Source: RGIG1959 sp045540655
GTDB taxonomy: Bacteria; Bacillota; Clostridia; Oscillospirales; Acutalibacteraceae
NCBI GenBank assembly: GCA_045540655.1
Contig: JAZQHP010000092.1
Location: forward strand, 1-39,968
Direction of reading: 5' to 3'
DNA: 39,968 bases
Shown: positions 8,960 through 17,910 of the stretch, in pieces
How positions within the stretch are numbered: position 1 is the first letter of the stretch
Layout of the letters: the number at the start of each line of letters is the position of its first letter
Program-made: the position numbers and the translations under genes
The notes under the pieces: generated by a model
Databases searched by the model: none
Told to the model about the DNA's origin: nothing
Seen by the model: the letters and a program-made list of their open reading frames with translations, nothing else

Positions 8960-8988
8960 TTGCGTTTTTTGCGGCGCGGTGATATAAT
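8960..8988 (+). promoter_or_regulatory. Sigma-A promoter for the membrane protein at 9022
   Basis: TTGCGT (8960-8965) and TATAAT (8983-8988) separated by 17 bp, followed 18 bp later by the ribosome site AAAGGAGAGG. Confidence 0.8.
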
Positions 8989-9021
8989 AAGGCGATTCAC
9001 AGAGCAAAAGGAGAGGATAGA

Positions 9022-9507
9022 ATGTTGCTGATTGCAGAGGGCTTGGTGATGTGCTTTGTACTGCTGATCGTGTGCGTGATCGGCATTGCCAACGGACCTG
9101 TCGGTCTGGTGCTGTTGTATGAGGACGATGTGCAACAGCGGGTGGTGGAGCTGGGACTGACCACCAAGGACAAGATCCGTCGCAATCTGATGGTGTGCAG
9201 TATGGCGATGTTTGTGCCGTTGCTTATCCTGCCGCCGCTGATGGTGTACGGCATCAACGGCGCCACGGGCTTTTGGGACGGCTTCTGGCAGATGTCCGTG
9301 ATTTTGTGGATACAAGGACTGTTCGACCGCTTCTTTATCGACTGGTATTGGGTTGGTAAGACGAAGGCGTGGACCATTCCCGGCACGGAGGATCTGAAAC
9401 CGTATATCCCTGTAAAAACGATGATTGTCAAATGGATGAGCACCATTTTCCTCAATCCGCTGATCGCCGCTCTGGCGGCGGGCGTGATGTGGCTCATCGG
9501 CGTCTGA
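9022..9507 (+). CDS. Four-segment membrane protein, unknown function
   Basis: A 161-residue protein with hydrophobic segments at about residues 3-33, 55-80, 88-105 and 137-160. The short loop after the first segment carries charged LYEDDVQQRV, and a WYWVGKTKAW motif lies before a conserved-looking soluble stretch (IPGTEDLKPYIPVK). I do not recognise the family with certainty. The ATG at 9022 follows AAAGGAGAGG at ideal spacing. It has its own promoter and terminator and is monocistronic. Nothing in the neighbours suggests a role. Confidence 0.75.
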   Translation: MLLIAEGLVMCFVLLIVCVIGIANGPVGLVLLYEDDVQQRVVELGLTTKDKIRRNLMVCSMAMFVPLLILPPLMVYGINGATGFWDGFWQMSVILWIQGLFDRFFIDWYWVGKTKAWTIPGTEDLKPYIPVKTMIVKWMSTIFLNPLIAALAAGVMWLIGV

Positions 9508-9518
9508 TGCATACGTGC

Positions 9519-9550
9519 CGCCTTGCTTTTTGAGCAAGGCGGTTTTTTTG
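9519..9550 (+). terminator. Terminator after the gene at 9022
   Basis: CCGCCTTGCT (9519-9528) pairs perfectly with AGCAAGGCGG (9534-9543), with a 5-nt loop and seven T at 9544-9550. Confidence 0.92.
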
Positions 9551-9581
9551 AACGTCCCGCAGGGGTAAATGCGTCAAAAAC

Positions 9582-9602
9582 GCGGAAGAATTTCTTTCGC
9601 GA
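9582..9602. promoter_or_regulatory. Near-palindrome upstream of the carB promoter
   Basis: A 21-bp imperfect inverted repeat (CGCGGAAGA, then TTTCTTTCGCG) lies 16 bp upstream of the carB -35 box. It could be a protein-binding site. It has no T-tract and is not a terminator. The evidence is the symmetry alone. Confidence 0.3.
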
Positions 9603-9618
9603 ACGACAAGAAATATGA

Positions 9619-9648
9619 TTGACGAGCGCAGGGGTGCTGTGCTATAAT
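9619..9648 (+). promoter_or_regulatory. Sigma-A promoter of carB-pyrE
   Basis: TTGACG (9619-9624) and TATAAT (9643-9648) with an 18-bp spacer. It leaves a leader of about 80 nt before carB. I see no PyrR-binding loop or attenuator terminator in that leader. Confidence 0.85.
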
Positions 9649-9735
9649 GAAACGAAAAGTATCTCGCGGTGTGCCCGTCGGAAACGACGCGTTGCACATC
9701 GGCTGATTGTAAGAAATCATAGGGGGCATTTCTAT

Positions 9736-12700
9736 ATGGCAAAGAGAACAGACATCAAAAAGATTTTAATCATCGGCTCCGGCCCCATCGTTATCGGTCA
9801 GGCAGCCGAATTCGACTACGCCGGTACGCAGGCGTGTCTGGCGCTGAAGGAGGAAGGGTACGAGGTTGTGCTGTGCAACTCCAACCCCGCCACCATTATG
9901 ACCGACACGATCATCGCCGACAAGGTCTATATGGAACCGCTGACCTTGGAGTATGTGGCAAAGATCATTCGCCACGAACGTCCGGATGCCATCATCCCCG
10001 GCATCGGCGGTCAGACCGGTCTGAACCTCGCCATGCAGCTGGAGAAGAAAGGCGTTCTCAAGGAGTGCTGTGTGGAACTGCTGGGTACCTCGAGCGCTTC
10101 GATCGAGCGTGCGGAAGACCGCGAAATGTTTAAAGAGCTGTGCGAATCGATCGGCGAGCCGGTCATTCCCTCGGAGATCACCTATTCGCTGGACGAAGCG
10201 AAGGAAGCCGCCAACCGCATCGGCTATCCTGTGGTGCTGCGTCCCGCGTTTACGCTGGGCGGTACCGGCGGCGGCTTTGCCTACAACGACGCGGAGCTGA
10301 TGGAGATCGGTGTCAACGCGTTCAATCTGTCGCCCGTGCATCAGGTGCTCATTGAAAAGTCCGTCAAAGGCTACAAGGAGATCGAATTTGAGGTCATGCG
10401 CGACACCAATGACCACGCGATCACCATCTGCGGCATGGAAAATATCGATCCTGTCGGTGTGCACACCGGCGACTCCTGTGTTGTGGCGCCGATCATGACT
10501 CTCAGCCCCGAAGATGAGAAGATGCTCAACGATTCGGCGATCAAGCTCATCAAGGAACTGCAGATCGAAGGCGGCTGCAATGTGCAGTTTGCGCTCAACC
10601 CCCATTCTTCGGAATACTTCCTCATCGAGGTCAACCCCCGCGTGTCCCGTTCGTCGGCGCTCGCGTCGAAGGCATCCGGCTACCCGATTGCCCGCGTGAC
10701 GGCGAAGATTGCCGTGGGCATGGCGCTCGAGGACATCAAAATCGCCAATACGAACGCCGCATTTGAGCCGAAACTCGACTACGTCATTGCGAAGCTCCCG
10801 CGTTTCCCGTTCGACAAATTCGTTTCCGCGACCAACAAACTGGGCACGCAGATGAAGGCAACGGGCGAGGTTATGGGCATCGGTTCCAACCTGGAGGAGG
10901 CACTGCTCAAGGGCATCCGCTCGCTGGAAATCGGCGCCAACCATATGTATCTGTCCAAGTTTGATAACATGAGCGTGGAGGAACTGCTCGAGTATATCAC
11001 CGAGTTCCGTTCGGATAACATCTTCGCGATTGCGGAGCTGATTTATCACGGCGTCTCGCTTGAGAAGATTCACGAGATCACGATGATCACGCCGTATTTC
11101 CTTGAGACTATCAAGAATATCATCGATATGGAAGAGGCGCTTCGCGGTCGCAAAGATGCGCAGATTCTGACCGACGCGAAGAAGATGGGCTTCTCGGATA
11201 AATACATTGCCCGCCTGTGGAACTGTGCGGAAATTGACGTGTACAATATGCGCAAGGAGCAGAATCTGTTCCCCGTGTTCAAAATGGTGGACACCTGCCA
11301 TACCGGAGCGTACATTCCGTATTTCTACTCCTCCTACACCGGCGAGAATACCTCGCGTCTGACCGATAAGAAAAAAATCATCGTGCTGGGCGCCGGTCCG
11401 ATCCGTATCGGTCAGGGTGTCGAATTCGACTACTCCACCGTCCATGCGGTGATGACCATCAAGAACGCCGGTTACGAGGCGATCATCATCAACAACAACC
11501 CCGAAACCGTGTCGACCGACTACACGACCGCCGACAAGCTCTACTTCGAGCCGTTGACTCCCGAAGATGTAATGAACATTGTGGAGTTTGACAAGCCCGA
11601 GGGCGTTATCGCGTCGCTGGGCGGTCAGACGGCGATCAACCTGGCGCAGCCGTTGCATGATCGCGGCGTGAAGATCATCGGCACCGATTGCGATGCCATT
11701 GACCGCGCTGAGGACCGCAACGCGTTTGAGAACCTGCTCAACGAGCTGGATATTCCGCGCGCCAAGGGCAAAGCTGTTACCAACATGGATGACGGCATCG
11801 CCGCCGCCGCGGATATCGGCTATCCCGTGCTGGTTCGTCCGTCCTTCGTGCTCGGCGGTCGCGCGATGCAGATCGTTGCCAACGAGGAGCAACTGCGCCA
11901 CTATCTGAAGACCGCCGTGGAAATCGACGAAGACAAACCCGTTCTGGTCGATAAATACATCCAGGGTCGCGAGGTCGAAATCGATGCCATTTGCGACGGT
12001 CGCGATGTGTTTGTCCCCGGCATCATGGAACTCATCGAGCGCACGGGCGTGCACTCGGGCGACTCCATTTCCGTGTATCCGCCCTTCTCCATCTCGAACA
12101 AGGTCAAGGGCATCATCCTGCAGTATGCCAAGAAGCTCGGTCTGGGCATCGGCATTGTCGGTCTGTTCAACATTCAGTTCATTGTGGACGACCACGACAA
12201 TGTGTATATCATCGAGGTGAATCCGCGTTCGTCGCGTACTGTGCCGTTCCTGTCGAAGGCGACCGGCTATTCGCTGGCGGATATCGCCACGGAGGTGATC
12301 CTCGGCAAGAGCCTCAAGGAGCAAGGCTTCTTCGACATTTACCCCGACGAAAAAGAGCGCTGGTATGTCAAGGCGCCTGTCTTCTCCTTCAACAAGATCC
12401 GCGGTCTCGACGCGTATCTGTCTCCCGAGATGAAATCGACGGGTGAAGCGATCGGTTACGACCGCACCATGACCCGTGCCGTGTATAAGGCGTTGCAGGC
12501 GTCGGGTATGCACCTGCAGAACTACGGCACTGTCTTCTGCACGATCGCCGATAAGGACAAGGAAGAATCCCTGCCGCTTATCCGCCGCTTCTATCAGCTC
12601 GGCTTTAACATCGAAGCGACCGAAGGCACGGCGGCGTTCCTGAAGGAGAACGGTATCCGCACGCATGTGCGCAGTAAGATCAGCGAAGGCAGTGATGAGA

Positions 12701-12903
12701 TTCCCGATGCCCTGCGCCAGGGTCATATCGCCTATCTTATCAACACCAAGAATCCCAGCTCCAACAGCGATACCGACGGCGCGAAACTGCGCCAGGTTGC
12801 CACGGAGTACAACGTGACGATGTTCACGTCGCTCGATACGGTGAAAGCGCTTCTCGACGTACTCGAGGAGACCACCCTGACCATTTCGACGATCGACGCG
12901 TAA
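9736..12903 (+). CDS. carB: Carbamoyl-phosphate synthase large subunit
   Basis: CarB makes carbamoyl phosphate from bicarbonate, ammonia and two ATP, feeding pyrimidine and arginine synthesis. At 1055 residues it is full length for the family (about 1070). The two homologous halves are plain: KKILIIGSGPIVIGQAAEFDYAG opens the first ATP-grasp half and KKIIVLGAGPIRIGQGVEFDYS (from 11371) opens the second. Both carry the ATP-grasp ENIDPVGVHTGDS / IERTGVHSGDS and EVNPR(V/S)SR motifs. The last 130 residues form the MGS-like allosteric domain that binds UMP or ornithine in the family. The start at 9736 follows AGGGGG (9721-9726); an earlier in-frame ATG at 9619 lies in the promoter. carA, the glutaminase subunit, is not adjacent. 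pyrE follows after 15 bp. Confidence 0.97.
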   Translation: MAKRTDIKKILIIGSGPIVIGQAAEFDYAGTQACLALKEEGYEVVLCNSNPATIMTDTIIADKVYMEPLTLEYVAKIIRHERPDAIIPGIGGQTGLNLAMQLEKKGVLKECCVELLGTSSASIERAEDREMFKELCESIGEPVIPSEITYSLDEAKEAANRIGYPVVLRPAFTLGGTGGGFAYNDAELMEIGVNAFNLSPVHQVLIEKSVKGYKEIEFEVMRDTNDHAITICGMENIDPVGVHTGDSCVVAPIMTLSPEDEKMLNDSAIKLIKELQIEGGCNVQFALNPHSSEYFLIEVNPRVSRSSALASKASGYPIARVTAKIAVGMALEDIKIANTNAAFEPKLDYVIAKLPRFPFDKFVSATNKLGTQMKATGEVMGIGSNLEEALLKGIRSLEIGANHMYLSKFDNMSVEELLEYITEFRSDNIFAIAELIYHGVSLEKIHEITMITPYFLETIKNIIDMEEALRGRKDAQILTDAKKMGFSDKYIARLWNCAEIDVYNMRKEQNLFPVFKMVDTCHTGAYIPYFYSSYTGENTSRLTDKKKIIVLGAGPIRIGQGVEFDYSTVHAVMTIKNAGYEAIIINNNPETVSTDYTTADKLYFEPLTPEDVMNIVEFDKPEGVIASLGGQTAINLAQPLHDRGVKIIGTDCDAIDRAEDRNAFENLLNELDIPRAKGKAVTNMDDGIAAAADIGYPVLVRPSFVLGGRAMQIVANEEQLRHYLKTAVEIDEDKPVLVDKYIQGREVEIDAICDGRDVFVPGIMELIERTGVHSGDSISVYPPFSISNKVKGIILQYAKKLGLGIGIVGLFNIQFIVDDHDNVYIIEVNPRSSRTVPFLSKATGYSLADIATEVILGKSLKEQGFFDIYPDEKERWYVKAPVFSFNKIRGLDAYLSPEMKSTGEAIGYDRTMTRAVYKALQASGMHLQNYGTVFCTIADKDKEESLPLIRRFYQLGFNIEATEGTAAFLKENGIRTHVRSKISEGSDEIPDALRQGHIAYLINTKNPSSNSDTDGAKLRQVATEYNVTMFTSLDTVKALLDVLEETTLTISTIDA

Positions 12904-12918
12904 AGGAGAGGTATCATC

Positions 12919-13572
12919 ATGGAAGCTTACAAAAGAGAGTTTATTGAATTCTTGCAAGGTGCCGGTGTGCTGAAGTTCGGCGATTTCACCGCCAAGTCGG
13001 GTCGCAAGATCCCGTATTTTGTCAACGCCGGTATGATCAAGACCGGTGACCAGATCACCAAGATGGGCGAGTTTTATGCCAAGGCGTATTTTGACAAGCT
13101 GGGCAAGAAGAGCGCGGTGCTGTACGGCCCTGCTTACAAGGGCATTTCGCTGTCCATCTCCGCGGCGGTCGCGCTGTCCAAGAACGGGCTTGACGTGCCG
13201 TTCTTCTTCAATCGCAAGGAAGTCAAGGACCACGGCGAAGGCGGCACGTTTGTCGGCTACGTTCCCGAAGCGGGTGAGGAAATCGTCATCATTGAGGACG
13301 TCATCACGGCGGGCACGGCGATCCGTGAGTCGATGGAGATCCTCGGACACCTCGAAGGTACAAAGGTGATCGCGACCTTCATCATGGTTGACCGTAAAGA
13401 AAAGGGTCAGTCGGAAAAGGGTGCGATGCAGGAGATCGAGGAGCAGTTCGGTTTCCCCGTATACTCGGTCGTGGATGTCTACGATATCATCGAGTATCTC
13501 GAAGAGGATCCCGCTAACGAAGAAAATGTCACCCGCATCAAGAACTATCTGGCTGTCAACGGTGCGAAATAA
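12919..13572 (+). CDS. pyrE: Orotate phosphoribosyltransferase
   Basis: PyrE transfers phosphoribose from PRPP to orotate to give OMP in pyrimidine synthesis. The 217-residue protein carries the type I PRPP-binding loop VIIEDVITAGT at residues 123-133, with the two acidic residues E126-D127, and the flexible-loop lysines in RKEVKDHGEGG (about 99-109). The length is normal for the family. The ATG at 12919 follows AAAGGAGAGG (12902-12911), and the gene begins 15 bp after carB, so the two are one operon. A strong terminator ends the unit. Pairing carB with pyrE puts an early and a late pyrimidine step under one promoter; the middle genes must lie elsewhere. Confidence 0.95.
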   Translation: MEAYKREFIEFLQGAGVLKFGDFTAKSGRKIPYFVNAGMIKTGDQITKMGEFYAKAYFDKLGKKSAVLYGPAYKGISLSISAAVALSKNGLDVPFFFNRKEVKDHGEGGTFVGYVPEAGEEIVIIEDVITAGTAIRESMEILGHLEGTKVIATFIMVDRKEKGQSEKGAMQEIEEQFGFPVYSVVDVYDIIEYLEEDPANEENVTRIKNYLAVNGAK

Positions 13573-13611
13573 GAGGCGACGTTTCAAGACACTCAACGCA
13601 TAACACAACGA

Positions 13612-13646
13612 AAAACCCGCCGACGCCAACCGCGTCGGCGGGTTTT
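13612..13646 (+). terminator. Strong terminator of carB-pyrE
   Basis: A 15-bp perfect stem, AAAACCCGCCGACGC (13612-13626) with GCGTCGGCGGGTTTT (13632-13646), and a 5-nt loop. The A-rich left arm means it may also work for the opposite strand. From 13647 to 13740 I see no further feature. Confidence 0.9.
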
Positions 13647-13740
13647 GTGTGTTGGAATATGTCTATCGACATCGGATGGCAAACGGTACGGGATCGGTCG
13701 GTTGTGTTTTTGATAATCTACGATTGTCGAAGGATTTCTA

Positions 13741-13769
13741 TTGAAAAAATAGAAAATATAGTGTATAAT
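13741..13769 (+). promoter_or_regulatory. Sigma-A promoter of the PPC-like/BIG2 exoprotein
   Basis: TTGAAA (13741-13746) and TATAAT (13764-13769) with a 17-bp spacer in an AT-rich tract. Confidence 0.85.
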
Positions 13770-13775
13770 AAACGC

Positions 13776-13882
13776 GGGCTTTCGGATGCGGCATCGCCGC
13801 GTTCGGAACATCTGTGTAAGCACGGCTTCGGCGACGTAGTCCGAGGCGGCTGTTTGTGCTTTAGAACGAAAGGATGATGTGC
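13776..13882 (+). other. Structured 5' leader of unknown type
   Basis: A leader of about 107 nt precedes the exoprotein. It contains GCGGC-atc-GCCGC (around 13787-13801) and a larger hairpin closed by AAGCAC and GTGCTT (about 13818-13863) with CTTCGG/CCGAGG-like pairing inside. It does not match a riboswitch class that I know from memory. It could be an untranslated stabiliser, a novel leader RNA, or incidental pairing in GC-rich DNA. Confidence 0.35.
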
Positions 13883-15928
13883 ATGAAAACAACCAGAAGA
13901 ATCATCGGCGTGTTACTTTCGCTGTTGCTGTTGATCGGGCTTATGCCGATGACGGTTTTGTCTGTTTCGGCGGAGACCGAGGCTGTGGCGCTGACGCTCG
14001 ATGAGGAAGTGACGGTGACGCTGTCGGCGGGAGAGGAGAAATGGTATTCCTTTACGCCGTCCGCCTCCAATTCTTATGCGTTCAAGTCGTATGACGAAGA
14101 CGGTGTGGATCCCGTTGCCGATCTTTATAACGCGGCGATGGAGATCATCGCCTCCGGTGATGATAATGAGGGTTCCAACTTCTGTATTACGGCGGAGCTT
14201 ACCGCGGGTGAGACCTATTATCTGAAAGCTTATGAGTTTAATTACAATAACGAAGGAAGCTACAAACTTACGGTCACAAAGCCGTTACCTACCGATATGT
14301 GGTTTGACGAGTATAGTCTGACGACGTTTGTCGGTGCGGAGTATGTGATGGGAGCGTATGTGTATCCGGAGGGTGCAATAGACGATCTGACCTGGACGTC
14401 GTCGGATGAGTCGGTCGCGACGGTGGAGAACGGCGTCGTGACAGCCGTATCTGCCGGTGAGGTGGCCATTAAAGCCGAGACGGTCAACGGTTTGACGGAT
14501 TCGTGTTATCTTCAAATTAAGTCGGTCGAGGGTGAATTGTTGCTCGACACGGAAATCAAGGTGGAATATACCGAAGCGAAGGAGACGCGCGTCGAGACCG
14601 AGCGGACCTATACCTTCACGCCGACGGCCACGGGGTATTACCGCTTTTACTCCTATGACATCGTAACCGCGGACAACACGACCGAAGCGGTTGATCCGCG
14701 GGTGTGGGTGCGCGATGTTATGTATAACGAAATCGCCTACAACGATGACGGCGGTGAAGACGTTAACGTTAGCGTCGAAGTGGCGATGCAAGCGGGTGTA
14801 ACCTATTACATCACCGTGGAATTGTATGATTCCCAAGCAATCGGTTCTGTGAAGGCGATCCTGGAAGAGATGGACACGGCCGACTCGGTCAGCATTGATG
14901 GCGGTGATCGGGTGTTGGAGGAAAGCTCTGTCATGGATGTTTACGTGACATACTATCCCGAAGGCAGCTTTACCGAGGACTATGCTGTGACCTCGTCGGA
15001 TGATACGGTCGTTAAGGTCATTGGAAAAACAATCAATGCGGTCGGTGCCGGCGAAGCGACCGTCACGGTCACGACCGATCTCGGACTGACCGATTCCATC
15101 ACCGTCACCGTCATCGGTTTGAGTGCGATGGAGCTGGATACGGTATATACGGTCAACGGCGTGGCAGAAGATTACGGCGGCAATCAGAAGTATTCCTTTA
15201 CGCCGACCGAAGCGGGTCTTTATACCATTGCTTCGACAGGGGTAACCGGGGAAGATCCGCAGGTGTATGTTGAGGTTGGCGATGCAAATGAAAAACTGCG
15301 CGGCAGTGTGCCTAACAGTGATGCATTCTCTCTGACCTATGAATTGGAAGCGGGCGAGACCTATTATTACAGTGTGTGGGTCGATTGCGAAAGTGAAGAG
15401 AGCAGTGTGTCTTTCATGATGACGAAGGCGGATATGTCGACGATTCCCGCAGTGCAATATAACACCGAGATGGAAGTGGATATCACCAATCCCGGCAACG
15501 GCGCTTATTTTGTGTTTAAACCCACCGAGACACAGAATTATACCATGTATTCCGTTATGAATGCCGACAGCCTCGACACCAGGCTGTTCGTGTACAACAG
15601 CAACTGGGAATTGGAATATTCCGATGATGACGGCGGCGACGAGAGTCAGTTCCTCTTGGAACAGGAGTTTATTGCCGGTGAAACCTATTATCTGAAGCCA
15701 CATCTGTACGCCGAAGACGGCATCGGAAGCTTTACGATGGTTTTGAAATTTGTCGGTGATGTGACCGCCGACGGCGTGATAGATATGATGGATGCATTCC
15801 AGATCTATACGGCGGCGGCGTCCGGACAGGCATCGGACGCGCTCCTCGAATACGGCGATGTATATGTAGACAACGTGATCGACATGCAGGATGCCTTTGC
15901 GGTATTCAGAAAGGCTTCGGGCAACTGA
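13883..15928 (+). CDS. Secreted PPC-like/BIG2 repeat protein with dockerin-like C-terminus
   Basis: A 681-residue exoprotein. Residues 1-30 are a signal peptide (MKTTRR, leucine-rich core, SVSA). Four beta-sandwich modules resemble the bacterial pre-peptidase C-terminal (PPC) domain, each with a YxFTPT strand and an AGETYYLK or equivalent turn. Two BIG2-like Ig modules (WTSSDESVATVENGVVTAVSAGE, and a second around residue 375) sit between them. The last 55 residues carry two dockerin-type motifs, GDVTADGVIDMMDAFQIY and GDVYVDNVIDMQDAFAVF; the second has N in place of the usual G. The start at 13883 lies 9 nt after AAAGG; the ATG at 13874 overlaps that site. No catalytic domain is visible, so a binding, adhesive or cell-surface role is likely. 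It is monocistronic. Confidence 0.82.
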   Translation: MKTTRRIIGVLLSLLLLIGLMPMTVLSVSAETEAVALTLDEEVTVTLSAGEEKWYSFTPSASNSYAFKSYDEDGVDPVADLYNAAMEIIASGDDNEGSNFCITAELTAGETYYLKAYEFNYNNEGSYKLTVTKPLPTDMWFDEYSLTTFVGAEYVMGAYVYPEGAIDDLTWTSSDESVATVENGVVTAVSAGEVAIKAETVNGLTDSCYLQIKSVEGELLLDTEIKVEYTEAKETRVETERTYTFTPTATGYYRFYSYDIVTADNTTEAVDPRVWVRDVMYNEIAYNDDGGEDVNVSVEVAMQAGVTYYITVELYDSQAIGSVKAILEEMDTADSVSIDGGDRVLEESSVMDVYVTYYPEGSFTEDYAVTSSDDTVVKVIGKTINAVGAGEATVTVTTDLGLTDSITVTVIGLSAMELDTVYTVNGVAEDYGGNQKYSFTPTEAGLYTIASTGVTGEDPQVYVEVGDANEKLRGSVPNSDAFSLTYELEAGETYYYSVWVDCESEESSVSFMMTKADMSTIPAVQYNTEMEVDITNPGNGAYFVFKPTETQNYTMYSVMNADSLDTRLFVYNSNWELEYSDDDGGDESQFLLEQEFIAGETYYLKPHLYAEDGIGSFTMVLKFVGDVTADGVIDMMDAFQIYTAAASGQASDALLEYGDVYVDNVIDMQDAFAVFRKASGN

Positions 15929-15945
15929 TACTGTGTATGAAGCGG

Positions 15946-15983
15946 GCGGCGCATTCTCTTGAGCGGAGAATGCGCCGCTTTTT
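15946..15983 (+). terminator. Terminator after the PPC-like/BIG2 exoprotein
   Basis: A 13-bp perfect stem, GCGGCGCATTCTC (15946-15958) with GAGAATGCGCCGC (15966-15978), a 7-nt loop and five T. Confidence 0.93.
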
Positions 15984-16033
15984 CGCATGTGTGAATATTG
16001 TTCATGATGACATACGGATGTGGAATTTTTTTC

Positions 16034-16062
16034 TTGTCAAGCGAACACTTTCGTGCTATACT
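16034..16062 (+). promoter_or_regulatory. Sigma-A promoter of the GH26-GH32 operon
   Basis: TTGTCA (16034-16039), 17 bp, then an extended -10 TGcTATACT (16057-16062). Confidence 0.82.
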
Positions 16063-16132
16063 TTTTTTGAATAGGCGGTTACGGATGACCGCGCAGAAAA
16101 ATACGAAATACAAGACATGGGAGGAATAACCA

Positions 16133-17896
16133 ATGAAAGCGTTTCTTTTGCGGACGATGAGCTTGCTGTTGGTACTGACGATGATCGTCGGCGTGTGTGT
16201 CGGCTGTGACCAGGGCGACAAGGGCGCGGCGAACGGCGAACTGGAAAACGGCAACGTGCGCACGGTGCTGGAAGAGGGCTCCGAGCAGGAGCTGACGGCG
16301 GTGCGCGAAAATCTTATCAAAGCGACCGAAACCAAAGGCTTCGGCGACATCGACAAGATGGAGTTCTATGAAAACGGTGTGCGTACGACGAGCGACGTGT
16401 ACGTGCAGGTGAAAGATAACAAGAAGCTCTACTATTCGGGCGACACCAAGCGTGTGGTCAACTATACCGACGGATATATTCTGGATATGCCCGCGGACTG
16501 GGCTCCGGATTTCTCCGTTTCGTCGGCGCGTGCGGAATATCGCAATGACGATGTGACGCTGATCGTATCGGATGAAACCGATGCACTCGGTGTTTACGGC
16601 GGTGCAGACGAAGCGATGGAAGCGTTGTTCCGTTTCATCAACACCGACGACTATCTCGAGAAGAACCGCGTGGAAAGACTCTCCGAGGAGACCGTGGCCT
16701 TCAACGAGGAGTTCTCCGCGTATATTCTGAAATTGCACCTCAAGGATTGCCCCGAAGGCACCAAGTGCTATTATACGTATGTGGTGTTCTATAACGAGCT
16801 GAAGATGACGTATATGATGTTCAAGTGCGTGGATGACCGCGACTTTGCGGACGTGTACAATTCCTATCAGAGCATCTACGACAAGGGTGCGCCGATCGAT
16901 ACGCTTGCCTATCCCGAAGGCGGTCACGAGAACTGGAACGAGGATACGGTGGCGCTTTACGACCGTATCATGAACACCGATCACGTGATCTGGGGTCTCG
17001 TCAACGGCAATATCGAGCAAAAGCAGCGCGAGCTGAACTACTATCTGCTGGAGAAACAGCTGGATCACAAGTTTGAAATCGTCACCAGCTATTCCGATCA
17101 GATGAGCTTTGATTTTGATGTCAAATCGGCAAAGACGATCTATGACGACGATCGCATCGTGCAGTTTACCTATCACTTTGCTTACGACTACGGCAACAGT
17201 AACACGATGGGCGGTCTCGCATCGGTGCTCGACGTCTACCGCGGCGAGTGCGACGAGTATCTGCGTAAATTTGCCAAGAGCGTTGTGGAACTGGGCGAGC
17301 CGATGCTGTTCCGTCTGAACAACGAGATGAACTCCGACTGGACGACCTGGTCGGCGACCAACGCCATGAACGACACCGAGATCTTCACCGCCACCTGGAA
17401 GCGGATGTATGACATCCTGGAAGAGGAAGGCGCGAACGAATATCTCATCTGGATTTGGAACCCGCAGGGTCATTCGACGGGTCCCCTGTTCCACTGGAAT
17501 GATCTGCGGATGTATTTCCCCGGTGCCAAGTATGTGCATATGCTGGGACTGACGGGGTATAACTTCGGCGACGACAACCAGTGGACGAGCTTCGGTGATA
17601 TGTATCAGGCTCTCAACGATTACTACACGCCGTATTTCGGCGATTGGGGCTGGATCATTGCCGAGTTTGGTTGCTCCGATTCGTCGGAAAATCCCGATAA
17701 CGCCAACCGCAAGCCGGATTGGATCACCGAGATGTTTGACTGCTTTGAGGAAGATCGCTTCCCCAACATCAAAGCCGCGGTCTGGTTCAACGGCAACGAC
17801 AAGGACGCTATGGGCAACGTGGTCCATGAGATTGCGCTCGGTCGCGACGAAGCGTCCAGAGAAGCCTTCAAGGAAGGTCTTGACCGTACACAATAA
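16133..17896 (+). CDS. GH26-type beta-mannanase-like lipoprotein
   Basis: A 587-residue surface lipoprotein: an N-terminal hydrophobic segment ends in lipobox VCVGC with Cys25 as the anchor. The C-terminal half (about residues 265-580) reads as a GH26 TIM-barrel. It has the acid/base Glu398 in FRLNNEMN, the aromatic-rich YLIWIWNPQG strand, VHMLGLTGYNFG, and the nucleophile Glu511 in IIAEFGCS. GH26 enzymes mostly hydrolyse beta-1,4-mannan, though some act on mixed-linkage glucan or xylan, so the substrate is open. About residues 50-250 form a separate domain that I do not recognise. The ATG at 16133 follows GGGAGGAAT. A GH32 gene begins 14 bp downstream in the same operon. The enzyme would act outside the cell. 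Confidence 0.85.
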   Translation: MKAFLLRTMSLLLVLTMIVGVCVGCDQGDKGAANGELENGNVRTVLEEGSEQELTAVRENLIKATETKGFGDIDKMEFYENGVRTTSDVYVQVKDNKKLYYSGDTKRVVNYTDGYILDMPADWAPDFSVSSARAEYRNDDVTLIVSDETDALGVYGGADEAMEALFRFINTDDYLEKNRVERLSEETVAFNEEFSAYILKLHLKDCPEGTKCYYTYVVFYNELKMTYMMFKCVDDRDFADVYNSYQSIYDKGAPIDTLAYPEGGHENWNEDTVALYDRIMNTDHVIWGLVNGNIEQKQRELNYYLLEKQLDHKFEIVTSYSDQMSFDFDVKSAKTIYDDDRIVQFTYHFAYDYGNSNTMGGLASVLDVYRGECDEYLRKFAKSVVELGEPMLFRLNNEMNSDWTTWSATNAMNDTEIFTATWKRMYDILEEEGANEYLIWIWNPQGHSTGPLFHWNDLRMYFPGAKYVHMLGLTGYNFGDDNQWTSFGDMYQALNDYYTPYFGDWGWIIAEFGCSDSSENPDNANRKPDWITEMFDCFEEDRFPNIKAAVWFNGNDKDAMGNVVHEIALGRDEASREAFKEGLDRTQ

Positions 17897-17910
17897 GGGA
17901 GATAAACCAT

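Noticed and set aside
9766..13629. Open frame of about 1290 codons on the - strand opposite carB-pyrE
   Set aside because: It spans two genes and the intergenic gap, has no domain signature and is the antisense shadow of strongly conserved carB and pyrE.
13874..13882. Alternative ATG start for the PPC-like/BIG2 exoprotein at 13874
   Set aside because: It overlaps the AAAGGA ribosome site; the ATG at 13883 has correct spacing and gives a cleaner signal peptide.
13776..13882. Cyclic di-GMP, TPP, cobalamin or glycine riboswitch in the exoprotein leader
   Set aside because: None of the conserved sequence blocks of these classes can be found; only generic GC-rich hairpins are present.
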